DNA of 64,000 nt from Neonectria sp. B-13 (Eukaryota; Ascomycota; Sordariomycetes; Hypocreales; Nectriaceae), in contig NOKP01000020.1 in assembly GCA_002682825.1 (NCBI GenBank), positions 496,001-560,000 of the forward strand, written 5' to 3'. Both the position numbers and the translations under genes were made by a program. This document shows positions 11,620 to 22,478 of this stretch, piece by piece. The notes under the pieces are model-generated. The model searched no databases. It worked only from the letters and a program-made list of their open reading frames with translations, and was not told where the DNA came from. The stretch's first letter is position 1; every line of letters starts with the position of its first letter.

Positions 11620-12492
11620 ATGAGACTGAACAAGGCAGCAAGAGTTATCCTCTTCGGCGCACCCGGCGTGGGCAAAGGAACCCAGAGCGAGCGACTCCTC
11701 CGTCGCTTTCCCCAACTCAACACCGTCAGCACCGGTGACCTCCTGCGGCACAATGTCAAGAATAGGACCCCTCTCGGTGAGTCGCCAGTACTTATTTTCA
11801 CGTCTTTTATGTCGCTAATCATTCGCTGCGTAGGTATCAAGGTTGAGAGCACCATGAAGTCGGGTGGTCTCGTCGCCGACGACCTCATGCTCCGACTCAT
11901 CTCCAACGAACTCTTCACTCGCGGCTGGCTCCAAGGCCAAGGCCCTCCCAGCGTCATGACCCTCGCTTCCGAGGCCACCACCTCCTCCAACCGCTCCTCG
12001 TATCACGATCCCCCCATGGACACGCTCGGCAATTCTCCCTTCCTCCACGACGAGCACACCCCGCCCCGCGTTTCCAACGACCCCTCTGCCTCCTTCATCC
12101 TCGACGGCTTCCCCCGAACCGCCCCCCAGGCTGGCACTCTCGACAAGATCGTCCCCATCAACCTCGTCGTCTCCCTCAAGACCCCACTCGCCGTCATCAT
12201 GGAGCGCATTGCCGGCCGCTGGGTTCACGAGCCCTCGGGTCGTGTTTACAACACTACTTTCAACAACCCCCGCGTTGCCGGCCGCGACGACGTCACCGGG
12301 GAGCCCCTCATCCAGCGCGCCGACGACTCCGAGGAAGTCTATCGCGCCCGTTTCCGCAAGTTTCAGGAGACGAGCGAGCCCGTCCTCAACCACTACGCCA
12401 AGAAGGGTGTTCTCGTTGAAGTCGAGGGCATGAGCAGCGACGAGATTAGCCCCAAGCTGTACGAAGTGTTCGAAAAACGCTTCGTCCACTGA
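11620..12492 (+). CDS. adk2: Mitochondrial adenylate kinase (GTP:AMP phosphotransferase type)
   Basis: Exons 11620-11776 and 11834-12492 flank a 57 bp GT-AG intron and give 271 residues. The intron length is a multiple of three and has no stop, so retention would add 19 residues; splicing restores the family sequence L-G-I-K-V-E. The P-loop is G-A-P-G-V-G-K-G-T-Q, the NMP-binding part includes S-T-G-D-L-L-R, and D-G-F-P-R-T follows. The LID region (G-R-V-Y-N) lacks zinc cysteines, as usual in eukaryotes. A low-complexity insert of about 40 residues (Ser/His/Pro-rich) separates the NMP domain from D-G-F-P-R-T and is longer than in most adenylate kinases. Adk2/AK3-type enzymes interconvert nucleoside mono- and triphosphates in the matrix; targeting here is inferred from homology. 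Confidence 0.92.
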   Translation: MRLNKAARVILFGAPGVGKGTQSERLLRRFPQLNTVSTGDLLRHNVKNRTPLGESPVLIFTSFMSLIIRCVGIKVESTMKSGGLVADDLMLRLISNELFTRGWLQGQGPPSVMTLASEATTSSNRSSYHDPPMDTLGNSPFLHDEHTPPRVSNDPSASFILDGFPRTAPQAGTLDKIVPINLVVSLKTPLAVIMERIAGRWVHEPSGRVYNTTFNNPRVAGRDDVTGEPLIQRADDSEEVYRARFRKFQETSEPVLNHYAKKGVLVEVEGMSSDEISPKLYEVFEKRFVH

Positions 12493-13200
12493 GCCACGCC
12501 CTTTCATGCTTGACTACTTATGCCTTATTCTTTCATGTATCCTTTTCTACCCTTTTTTTGCCAGGTATTTCTTATAGGAGTTCATCGCGGCTTTTTGGAT
12601 GCTGCTGGGTTGACAGAAACCGGAGTCATGAGGAAGTCCCTCGGCCGGATTTGATGGGAAAACAGCCTAATGTGGCAATTCGATGTATAAATAACTATAG
12701 GACAGGGTTATTTCTGACAGAAACCTTGTGGAAGCTGGCATGGCCTGTTTGAAGGAGAAATCGGCCTCGTGCCTGCATGTGGCGGAAATGATATCCCTCT
12801 ATAACCCTCCCTTCGCCTCCGAGGCCAGCCGAACGAATTTCTGTTCCCAAAGCCACTCCATTACGTGATTCTGGAAGCTTAATCGTTCTTCGCTGTAGGT
12901 CTAAGGATGTATCATATTGTAGATTTTGTCATGAGAAAGATTCGCGCTATGTTTACAGAGTTGGAGCAACAAGGAAAGTCCCGACAATAGAGCTCCGTCC
13001 AATCAACACGTTCATGACGTGCCATGGCTCGATGCGTCTGTTCATCTATGCTGCTCCGTCCTTGATCCCTTAGATAGACCCGACCACCACCTAAATAGTT
13101 GTGGCTTGAGAAACCAAAAAAATAAAATCCCAGCAAGTTCCGGTTCCCTGCGATACCCGTGTACACACCCTAGAACACCAACAAACGCCCGACTAGTCTT
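12493..13200. other. Intergenic between convergent adk2 and erd2
   Basis: It should hold two 3' UTRs. I see no coding frame, repeat or RNA gene that I can support. Confidence 0.6.
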
Positions 13201-14362
13201 CTAGTCGCGCCATTCCTCCCCAGCCCGAAGGCCGCTGGGCGCGCCATTAGGCTCCGGACGGTCAGGACGCAGGGGTGTCTCCTCATCGTCATCGTCAAGA
13301 GCCCTCGCCAGCTCGTCAGGATCCTGCATCTTGGCATCTGGGTCGACGGCGCTGTCGAAGTCATCGTGCTCCTGGTTATGTCGCTCCGCCTCCAAGACGC
13401 CGTCGTCAGCGCTGACGGAGATGCCACGGGCACCCCACTTGGGCCGGGCGCCGCCGCGTCGAGTATCGCTGTCATCGCCAAGACCGGGGGAGCTCTCCTC
13501 GTCCTCCTCAGCAAACTCCACGCGCTTGCCGAAGATGCGTCGCAAGAGCCATCCGCGGCGCATGTCATCAGCGTCAACGACACCACCACCACGGAGCTTG
13601 ACGCGCTGTCGGGTGTAGTATACCCAGGCAAAGTCGATATATAGAGCCGTCTGGATTATACCAAAGATGACGGAGATGGTGTCGGGTTTGCGACCAGATA
13701 CGTCGAGCTCTTGGAGGAACCAGTTGATGCAGTAGAGGGCTCGGTAGGAGCCAAGAGTGAGGAGGTAGAATGAATCGATGACGGTAGGCACGGTCGTCTG
13801 CCTCAGGAGGAGCAGCTGGGGAAGGACGCAGACAGACTCAAGGATCTGAGAGAAAACCCACATCCACTGTGAACAGTCAGTATAGGCCTTAGCAAGCGCG
13901 AAGCGCGGGCCGAGAATGAGAGGGCACATACGGTTCTAAATCCCCAGGAATGCTCAAAGATCATCATGACAAAGGGCGACAGGGCGAAGGTGCCCCCAAG
14001 GATAAAGGCACCAATCTTCCAGGAAATCTCGCGCTCGCGCGAACGAGGGAAGAGCCATTGCATGACACCCAGAATGTAGAAGGACGAGAGGATGTAGACG
14101 ATCTTGAAGATGTAGTTCCAATTCGAACCCTCATTGAAGATGTCGAGGTAGCGGGTGCAGAATACGAGAGCGTAGAGGATCTGGGTGATGAGGGAGACAC
14201 CTTCGGCGCTGCGATTGCGATGGATGGCGAAGATGAGGATGCATTTGGAGAGCATATGGGATAGGTCGCCCAAGATGCGGAAGGTCTAGGCGTGTTGTTA
14301 GCATTGGGAGACATGGAACACAGGCGTTACTAGGCACAAGAACTGACGTGCCACGCGGCCAT
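13201..14362 (-). CDS. erd2: ER lumen protein-retaining receptor (Erd2/KDEL receptor) with long acidic tail
   Basis: Three exons, 14362-14348 (only five codons), 14285-13932 and 13866-13201, with 62 and 65 bp introns, give 344 residues. The core (about 1-220) is the seven-helix receptor: G-D-L-S-H near the N-terminus, the G-V-S-L-I-T-Q-I-L-Y-A-L-V-F-C-T-R-Y-L-D motif and the Q-L-L-L-L-R and Y-R-A-L-Y-C-I-N-W segments. Erd2 captures escaped HDEL/KDEL proteins in the Golgi and returns them to the ER. About 120 residues of charged, Asp/Glu/Arg-rich cytosolic tail follow the last helix; classical Erd2 proteins stop near 210-220 residues. The tail has no recognised domain. Confidence 0.92.
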
Positions 14363-15510
14363 GGCGGACGGTTGGTAGCTCGAGGTTCGAGCCGGTTTCT
14401 GGTGTTGGTGTTGGTGTTGATGTAGAAGGCCAGGTATAGCCCGTTGGGACCTGGCAGCGACGAGCGATTCAAGCGACAGAGGGCCACGAGACGGGAAGTT
14501 AGAGCTAGAGGCGTGAAGGAAGAGAAATGAAGAAAGGCAGCGCGATGATGCGGATAGCAAAGATGTGCGGGCCAGGCAGCTCTGCGATGGAGGAGGAGGA
14601 GGGTGAGGAGGAGAAGGTGGATGGCAACCTGGCCGAGCTGGGTGAGCTTGCGTCAGTACCAGCGCGTGAGCCACAGACTGCTGCGCCACAGTGAGGGAGT
14701 ACAGGGAACTCGGTGCAGTAGCCGGGTGGGGAAGTGGGGTTTGTGGCTGGTGGCTGGTGGCTGGTACAAGGACAATTGTTGTTAGTGCTGGACCGTGATA
14801 CCTATTGCCGTGGCTTCATTGGATAGGGCGGTATTGTCGACTTCATGTCCTTCCGTATTTCCTTATTGTTGATGACTGCATGTACGACGTAGACTACGTG
14901 ATCACAACGAGACCTTGTCGTCTGGTTATGTAACGAACTGTGGAGGATCGTGAGCGACCGCTTGCCACGGATGACACTACACACCTGGGATTGGATCCTC
15001 GGGGCTAGCATTAAGCTGGATTAGAGCTTACCGGTGAACCCCCGGCCCTTGGCCGTCAACGACAGAGATAAACGCAGAAGTAGAAACAGTTTGGTCTTGA
15101 ACTTTATAGCCCAAACTGATGATGCCTTCCTCTTCTCTGCATGTTTCAGAAATGTATTAAAATTGTCTCCACAGAATCGAGCGTGGTCTATCCATCACTT
15201 CCCTCCCACTGGTGACGCGGCACTGTCGTGTGCAAGTCAGGGGTTGCCGGCACTTGATAAAATCGCACTGTCCATTGTCGCGCCCAAAACTCCTGGGCTT
15301 TCGCTGTTCTATCAAGACGCCTCCACAGCACGAAAAAAGGCCGAGGGCATTCCTATTAAACCGTTCCGTTCGACATTCCTTAGTCGGTTGTCAGCTTAGA
15401 GTCTCGACAGCGTCTTGCTGGCCCGATCTCGTATCTGTCGTACCTGTCGCTGGGTGGATCTTGCGTTTTACGAACCGCCCAATTGATCACGAGCACTGCC
15501 GCTGTTGGCC
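14363..15510. other. Divergent promoter region between erd2 and the LicD-like gene
   Basis: The two genes point away from each other, so both promoters lie here. GGTGTT- and GGCTGGTG-type short tandem repeats occur at about 14400-14420 and 14745-14765. No gene is supported. Confidence 0.55.
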
Positions 15511-16631
15511 ATGAAGGTCTCGTACTTATTTGCAACTACCGCATGGCTTGCCCTTGCCAGTGCAGCAGCCATCAAGGAGCTTCCCGCTGGCGAGACCGAG
15601 ATCTCCGAGAGATCGAAGGGCCTTGCCAAGAGAGACAGCGTTGAGCGGCCGCATTTCCCGGAGCCCAAGTACTTCCGTAAGAGAACATCCCAGTTTGCTT
15701 CAAGAATCTTAGCTGACCATGACTCCAGAGGAATCACGGTATGTTTCTGAGTTTCACATATTGCCCGCTTGTTGACTTACAATGCGCCAAGACAATATGT
15801 GCACTACGACGCAAGGTTCGGGAACGGCCCGCTCAAAGAAAGCGAGCAGCGAGATGGCATCCGAATCCTCATCCAGACCTACTTGGCCACCTTTCGGGAT
15901 CTTGGTGTCCAGACCTGGCTGATGCACGGTACCCTTCTGGGTTGGTGGTGGGGCAAGAAGGCAAGCTCTCCAGATCTCTGCAGTACTTCTCCGTCTTCCC
16001 TTTCTAACCGCGTATACAGGTCATGCCCTGGGATCTCGATGCCGACGTTCAGGTGACCGAGGCGGACATGTACTTTCTCGCCGCCTACCACAACATGACC
16101 ATCTACTACTACAAGTACGGTGACATGGAGACGGGACGCTTCTTCCAGCTTGAGATCAACCCCTACTTCAAGCACCGAGGCCAGGACGATACCCTGAATG
16201 TCATCGATGCGAGGTGGATCGACATGGATACTGGGCTCTTCATCGATATCACTGCTGCGAGATACAATCCAGACCATGAGCAAGGCGAGGGCATGCTTTA
16301 TGACAAGCACGGCCACGAGTACAGAGTGCGTTCACACCTCTTGACTCTTACCCCGATGACCTTCCCCCAGCTCCAGGGCTTCCGCTGAAACTTACGTGAT
16401 AGGATACCTACGTATTCCCCTTGCGAGACACCACCTTTGAGGGCGTCGCAGCCAAGATCCCCTACCGCTACAAGGAGATGCTTGCGTCAGAGTACGGACG
16501 GATCGCCCTTAAAAACCCAAAATTCCACTAGTAAGTACAGACAGAAGGTAACCGCAGATGGAAGCTGACCACCGAATAGCCACAAATTTGACCAGAAACT
16601 GTTGAAATGGGTTCCAAACGTTGGCAGTTAG
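15511..16631 (+). CDS. Secreted LicD/MNN4-like phosphotransferase-family protein
   Basis: Six exons (15511-15676, 15729-15738, 15792-15960, 16020-16325, 16403-16530, 16580-16631) give 276 residues. The 10 bp second exon is required: joining it yields the family segment Y-F-Q-E-S-R-Q-Y-V-H-Y-D. The third intron (15961-16019) starts with GC, not GT, and only this choice keeps frame through G-K-K-V-M-P-W-D. A signal peptide occupies about residues 1-20. The LicD core contains W-L-M-H-G-T-L-L-G and the acidic W-D-L-D-A-D-V motif, then D-I-T-A-A-R-Y-N. Family members include fungal MNN4, linked to mannosyl-phosphate on glycans, and bacterial LicD phosphocholine transferases. The substrate here is not known. 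The protein is short compared with yeast Mnn4. Confidence 0.88.
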
Positions 16632-17286
16632 GGTGCCACCCATCCATCCACCACACCGTTGTCGCGAATTGAATGGCTTTGACTTGTCATGTCACCGCGG
16701 CCAGAGTGTTCTCTACGAGTCATGGAAAGAATGAAAGACAGTGCCGGGGACTTAGATATGTATGAATGAAGCTTTGAAAGGGGGAAGTTTAGAGGCTGCT
16801 CATGATACCCGGCCCAGGGAACGAGGCCATTGTACGAGATATCTCTTCATAGAACATGGCGTCTCTTGATTAATAGCATTGGGAAATATAGAAGAATTGA
16901 AGCGCGCACGAATTGAACGATTCATTATAGAACCCTACGTATTTTTATCATTATCATTTATTGCGACCTGGTTGGCGGCCCCATATTGCCGGTGAGTTGC
17001 AACCACTTCAGCTCCTAGCTTTTCGCTTGAGTGGTACGGGTGCTGTAGTGCTGCCCCGCGACCCTTACAACGCGTCTCCAAACCCCCACGCGTCATCAAC
17101 ATCGCAAACGTCCTTCTTACAACACCACCACCCAGCGCTTCTTACCGCGCAGCCCAGCAATCGCGCAAGATAGGAGAATAAATCAGAGCGAGGCTGCAGC
17201 TTTCCGCATGCGCGATTCGAGGCGTCCATCTCTCAATCGTTGAGAATGGCCACAGGCAAGTCCCCGCAGAGCTTCAAGCTATCGCC
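16632..17286. other. Intergenic, LicD-like 3' side and promoter of the kinetochore-type gene
   Basis: An ATG at 17246 opens a short frame ending at a stop 66 bp on, so it is either an upstream ORF in the leader of the next gene or irrelevant. Nothing else is supported. Confidence 0.5.
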
Positions 17287-19441
17287 ATGGTTCCTAACGA
17301 CCAGTCCATAGGCCGAGAGCGCCGTGCCGAGCGGCTCAACGAGCGTCTTCGCGGCGCGCAGTACGTTCACCGAACCGTTAGAGGGGATTTGTGGCTGGGT
17401 TGCAAGCTAACATGGTCGCAGGCGCACAAACGTCGAAGACGATTCGTTCCACCTCGACATCGCCGGCCTGAATATTGCTACTTCTGATCCGCCGCCTCCC
17501 GTCTCATCAGCGCGCCGCACACCGAATACTTCTGCAAAGAGGAAGAGACTGGCCCAAGACGACATCCCGCCGCCGCATGCTAACACCAGCTCGGCTAGAC
17601 GGTCCGTTCGAAGCACGCCCAGGGATCCCTACGATCTGCCCGAATCGTCTAAGGACTCGGCCGCGCCGGTCGCTGTCGTGGAACCTGCCGAGCAGAATGA
17701 AGAACTGGAACTGGAACAGAATCTGCCCGGCGAGGAGGAAGCTTCAAAAGCGCAGTCTTCGAGCGCGACAAGAGCTCCTGCAGCCCCGCAAATAGAGCTT
17801 GAAGAGGACGATGAGCTGGAATCGCTACCCGCTCCCATCGCTTACCGCTCTCCGGCGATGAGGCGCCTATCCCGTAGGTCGTTTGAAGAAATCGAAGAGA
17901 GCCCTCAGAGTGCGCCTGGCGCTGGGAGGAGGCGCAGTGTTTATATGAGCGGCGGGCTCTCGTCGAGCGCGAGACTCCGCGAGGCTATGAGCACGGATGA
18001 TGCTGGGCCGCCCTCGTCGTCGCCATTGGCGCGCAAGGTGCGGCGAAGCGACGCTGCAGCATCGGTTCGATCGGCGAGAAGCGCCCGTCAGAGCTCACGT
18101 TTGATGCAGAGCGAGGACGTGGACGAACTGTCACCGACAAGACTGGGCGATCAGAATTCCGCGGATGATGAGCTGTCAGGTCTGCAGCCTGTCGAGGAGG
18201 AAGTCGTCGAAGAGGAAGAACCCACCGAGGCGATCGAGATCGAGGAGGAACCCGTGGCCGACGATGAAGCTACAGACGAGGAGGCTGTGGCAGAGGAGAT
18301 TGACGAGAATGAGGCGGCCAAAACACTCGGGAGGAAACGCCCCAGAAGAAGCCTACAGCCCCAGTCCCCAGAGCTGGGTTCAAGTGTTGTCGAAGAGGCT
18401 GAGGAGGAAGAGGTTGAGGAGGAGGAGCCGGCACCGAAGCGACGACGTGGACGAACAGTCAAGAGCCCGGCGACCCAGAAACAACCAGCCACGAAGCCGA
18501 CCACGAAGCCGAAGTCCAAGCCTAAAACTAAGCCGAAAGCGAAGCCACAAACCCAGCAGAACGAACCCAAGTCAAAGGCGAAGCAGGCGCCCAAGCCCAA
18601 AGCAACGCGCAAAGCAGCGCGCGAGAGTGGAGAGGGCGACGACGCGGCGATTGAGGTCACGGTGCAGCGGTTCGTCAACTTCAAGAAGCAGGCCGACGGC
18701 GAAGACGGCGACGATCCCCTCCAGTCCGAAGTACCGTTCTCAACGAGCGGGGAAACTGTCATAGACGTGTTTTCGCAGGTCTGCATGGAGGTCATCCAGT
18801 CTACGCTGGGACAGTTGCAGGACGCTATAGGCAACACGGAGGATAAGGCGAAGAAGAAGGAGTACCGGATCAAGATGCGGGCGATTGAGGCCTATAGAGA
18901 GGAACTGACCTCACGGCTGCTCCAACATGTGAGTCTTTTTGAGAGATATGCATACGGACCCGACAGACTAACTGAGGACAGGCAATACACCTGAATGACT
19001 GGCACTCATTGCGAAAGAGAGTCCGTCTAGCTCAAAGAGAGAAGCTCACCCTGCGAGAAGAGATTATACAGCTCAGGGGAGAAAGGGAACAGGTGGCCCT
19101 CCGGATGGATGCTGTCCGAATCAAGCACGAGGAAGACACAAAGGAGTCCAAGGTACGTGAGGCGAGCATGTTCAGAAGACGCTGGCTGACACCTAATGCA
19201 GTACTACCTGGACACATCAGCGACCATGCACGACGTGGACCTCTCCATTGAACGAGGTCGAGATGCTCCTGAACTCTCTCGCGCAGAACAGAAACAAGCG
19301 GAGTTGGCGAATCTCGAGTTGCTTGTGCCACAAATCTGTGACGAAGCCAGCTCGGCCAGCGCGACGGGAGGCATGCTTCAGCAGGTCAGGGATTTCAATG
19401 CCTTTTTGGAGCGAGCAGCCGTAGCGCTGGAATCAAGATGA
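17287..19441 (+). CDS. Probable inner kinetochore protein, CENP-U/Ame1-like
   Basis: Four exons (17287-17360, 17422-18928, 18982-19152, 19202-19441) give 663 residues. The N-terminus has an Arg-rich motif R-L-N-E-R-L-R-G, recalling the short Ame1 segment that docks on the Mis12 complex in yeast. Residues about 60-430 are disordered: acidic runs alternate with basic, Lys/Pro-rich stretches, including an AT-hook-like K-R-R-R-G-R and many K-x-K-P repeats. Residues about 435-663 form a conserved-looking helical, coiled-coil module (I-E-V-T-V-Q-R-F-V-N through L-E-R-A-A-V-A-L) as in COMA/CENP-U subunits. The assignment rests on architecture and recall of fungal relatives and is not certain; a generic AT-hook chromatin protein is the alternative. 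The gene converges with nudC 124 bp downstream. Confidence 0.6.
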
Positions 19442-19564
19442 GAGGACCATGCACGCATAACGCAACGATGAAACGAAGAAATGTTGACCCAAAAGGAACG
19501 CCGAAGGCCGGTTTTGGTTATTTTACTTGCTTGGTCATGCTAAGATATCACAAACACGTCCCGT

Positions 19565-20334
19565 CTAGCTCATCTTGGCGTTGCTGAAGTCCATCTCGGG
19601 ATGCTGGTCCTGGAACTTCTTCAGGATGTCGGCGCGGTTCTGCTCATCCGAGGTGGGCAGGCCCTGCTCCTTCTGCTGCTGGTCGAACATCATCTTCTCG
19701 ACCATGCCGCGGGTCTCACCGTCGAGGTCCGACAGCTTGGAGGAGTCGGGCTGGATCTTGCTAACGTCGATCTTGGGGGCGTCGGTGACGACGTGTGCCC
19801 ACCACTCCATCTTGTTGACCTTGTCCAGTTGGATCTCGACCGTCTTGGTGCCGTCGGAGTTGGTGGTGAGGGTCCAGGTGGAGTCGTCGACGAGGACGGC
19901 GTGGGGGAGGTCACCCTGGAAATACGCATGTTAGTCGCCGCGGACGAAGGGAAACACGGTGCTTGCTATGGGTCTCGGGGGGTCTCTGTGAGTAATGTCG
20001 AGGATGCTCTCCCGTACCTTGATGATCGGGTCCTGGCCCTTGATACCGGCGGAGAGGCTCTGCTTCTTGATAGAAATAACGATATCCCTCGACTTGAGGT
20101 TTCCGGGAACGGTAAAGGTGACGTTGAGGTCACCGATGGTCTGCGCCCATTTATATGGCAGCGCAGCCTGCTCCTGGGCCTCCTGGGCGCGGGTGGCGGC
20201 GTCGTCGGCGGGGGTGGTCTCTATGGGTAGGGAAGAAGCAGATGTTAGCAGATAATCGCTGCCAGAAGCTGTATCAGGAGGGAATTCCTGATGCTACAGA
20301 GAACTCGGATCGAAAACGTGCCTTTGTCAGCCAT
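19565..20334 (-). CDS. nudC: Nuclear movement protein NudC (CS domain)
   Basis: Three exons, 20334-20322 (13 bp), 20220-20018 and 19915-19565, give 188 residues. The first intron (20221-20321) begins GCACGT; only this GC-AG splice joins the start M-A-D-K to E-T-T-P in frame, and it is one base from the GTACGT donor common in this window. A short acidic N-terminus is followed by Y-K-W-A-Q-T, the start of the CS/p23-like beta-sandwich (about 25-115), with W-W at its end, and a helical C-terminus with the Q-H-P-E-M-D-F-S motif typical of NudC. NudC supports the dynein regulator LIS1/NudF and nuclear migration in hyphae. It shares a 343 bp divergent promoter with tfb3. Confidence 0.93.
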
Positions 20335-20677
20335 GGTGAAGCTGTATTTGTGGTGTTGGCGCTGGAACAGAGTCTGGTTGGAGAAGGCGATGGAAGCGGG
20401 CAAGCCGTAGACTTAGGTACCTCAAGAAGGCTGACAGATTCACTTGGAGGGGCAGATACAGAATGGATCCTGTTGCGGCCGTGGCCAATAGGGGGCGTCC
20501 CAGTGCGCCAGCTCCCCTGCTCGCTCAGCCGCGCCTGAAACAACCGTGAATCGCTGGCTAGTACTGATTACTGATTACTAGTAGTCGTCTATCTCTCTGC
20601 CGCTGCATTAACCACCAACACCAACGCTTTCCTCCCACAACACCAAACCCGACCACATATCCGCCTCGATCCCCAAG
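20335..20677. promoter_or_regulatory. Bidirectional promoter between nudC and tfb3
   Basis: Only 343 bp separate the two divergent starts, so both core promoters must lie here or overlap the leaders. I could not pick out a specific factor site or TATA box. Confidence 0.6.
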
Positions 20678-21790
20678 ATGTCTCGCCTCGGAGGCAGCGC
20701 CATCTCCGTGCGCCACTCGTCCGGCATCGGCGCGCCCGCCCCTCCGCCGCTCGACCAGGACGAGACGTGCCCCGTGTGCAAGACGACGCGCTACTTCAAC
20801 AAGGACATGGAGTTCCTCATCAACCCCGAGTGCTACCACCGCATGTGCAAGACGTGCGTCGAGCGCATCTTCAAGGACGGGCCCAACCAGTGCCCCTACG
20901 CCGGCTGCCACAAGACCCTGCGCCTGCGCGGCTTCAAGTCGGCCTTCTTCGCTGACCTCGGTGTCGAGCGCGAGGTCGACATTCGTCGCCGTGTGGCCGC
21001 CGTCTTCAACAAGGTTGAGGACGACTTTGAGACCCTCGACGACTTCAACGACTACCTGTACATGGTCGAGTGCCTGACCGACGACCTCGTCAACGGACCT
21101 GACGACGCCCGCCGCAAGGCCGAGTCGCAGCTGCTGGAGTGGGAGGCCCAGCACAAGGCCGAGATCGAGCACAATCGCCGCATGGCCCGCGAGTCCGACG
21201 AGACCCGCCAACGCCGCGTCGCCGCCGAGCAGGGCGCCGCGCGCCAGCGCCGCCAGCAGGAGCGCCAGGCCGAGGCCGACGAGAAGGTCCATGCCGCGCG
21301 CTTCCGCGAGGAGATGCTGGACTCGCTGCAGAACGCCGAGACGGGCCGCGCCACCGAGGCCATGGACAAAATCATGCTGAAGAAGCGCGGCCAGCAGAAG
21401 CGCGACGCCGCCATGGACGCCGCCACCGCCGCCGCGGGAGGCCTGTCCATCCGTGGCCTGCGCGAGAAGAAGTCCGCCGTCGTGGCAGAGGAGAAGCCCT
21501 ACGACCCCTACGGCGGCCTGGAAGTCCGCCCGGACAGGGTCGACGTGGCGCCCGAGAAGCTGGCGGGCTACACCAACGAGTGGGTCGAGTCGGCGCGCAC
21601 CAAGACGGAGTTCCGCGCGGGCGGCTACAACCCGGACGAGTACCTCACGCGCGTCCTGTTCGAGGCCTTTTCGGGTCTGGGAGTCTTCATCGGCGAGGAA
21701 CGGGCGGAAAACGGGGTTCCTACGGAGGCGGCCAGGGAGGCAGCTCTAGCCGACGGTTCGGGAAAGATGGATCTCGACGACCCGTTCTGA
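20678..21790 (+). CDS. tfb3: TFIIH subunit Tfb3/MAT1 (RING finger, CAK assembly factor)
   Basis: A single exon codes 370 residues. The N-terminal C3HC4 RING (about 31-82) reads C-P-V-C, then C-Y-H-R-M-C, C-V-E-R-I-F and C-P-Y-A-G-C, the MAT1 pattern. A MAT1 helical region with a long Arg/Glu/Gln-rich coiled coil follows (about 110-250), then the C-terminal segment with Y-D-P-Y-G-G that contacts the cyclin-kinase pair. Tfb3 tethers CDK7/Kin28 and its cyclin to core TFIIH for RNA polymerase II C-terminal domain phosphorylation and also serves in repair. Length and order are normal. Strong third-position GC is typical of highly conserved genes in this window. Confidence 0.96.
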   Translation: MSRLGGSAISVRHSSGIGAPAPPPLDQDETCPVCKTTRYFNKDMEFLINPECYHRMCKTCVERIFKDGPNQCPYAGCHKTLRLRGFKSAFFADLGVEREVDIRRRVAAVFNKVEDDFETLDDFNDYLYMVECLTDDLVNGPDDARRKAESQLLEWEAQHKAEIEHNRRMARESDETRQRRVAAEQGAARQRRQQERQAEADEKVHAARFREEMLDSLQNAETGRATEAMDKIMLKKRGQQKRDAAMDAATAAAGGLSIRGLREKKSAVVAEEKPYDPYGGLEVRPDRVDVAPEKLAGYTNEWVESARTKTEFRAGGYNPDEYLTRVLFEAFSGLGVFIGEERAENGVPTEAAREAALADGSGKMDLDDPF

Positions 21791-22478
21791 GACATTCCAC
21801 GGGAGCTAAGGGGTTTTGTTTAAGATGATGTGTGCTTTTTCTGTATATCTACATGGGGCATAGCTACGGCGTTCGGGTTGAGATAAAAAGAGGGAGTCTG
21901 GGCTCTGGATCGTATGTACGAGCACCACGAAACCTCGAAATAGAGACGGGGAGTCAATAGGGCAAACGATACCACGGACACGGGTACAAGAGGAAACCTA
22001 ACAAGAAGCGTAATTGCTAAAAACAAGGGATATTTAATACAACCATGATCTTTTTTGGAATTGCTGCTAGACTAGACCAAGAAAATCACACCAAGACGGA
22101 AAAGTGAGGGAAAGCAAGACGAACGAGGGGGGATAAAGACATGTTGCAGAGGGAGGTGTTACTGTCGCTATTGGAGCTGTCGGTAGGTAGTGATGGAATG
22201 TATGGATGGTCATCGTCTCTTCGAAATGCTTGCCAGTATGCGGTGTCCCACGCAATGTCGGAATCCTCGTCCGCCTTTTATGATCCCGGTTTTCGGTCTC
22301 GTCCCCAGAAACGCCGCGCTGACAATGCGGAAAGGAGGTTAAAAAACAGAGAGGGCCGGCTCCAAGAGGCGCGGGTGGTGCCGAGGGGGAATATGGATGT
22401 CGGGAGAGGAACAGGTGGTGAAGGGGGTGAGGGAGCGGAAGAGGGAGATGGTGTGAGGCGAAATGTGTATCGTTCTGT
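21791..22478. other. Intergenic between convergent tfb3 and the AP180 gene
   Basis: It should hold two 3' UTRs. No gene is supported. Open frames at the right edge are antisense to low-complexity parts of the AP180 gene. Confidence 0.6.

Noticed and set aside
11815..12507. 230-codon minus-strand frame over adk2
   Set aside because: It is antisense to conserved adenylate kinase codons with high third-position GC, a common source of long false frames.
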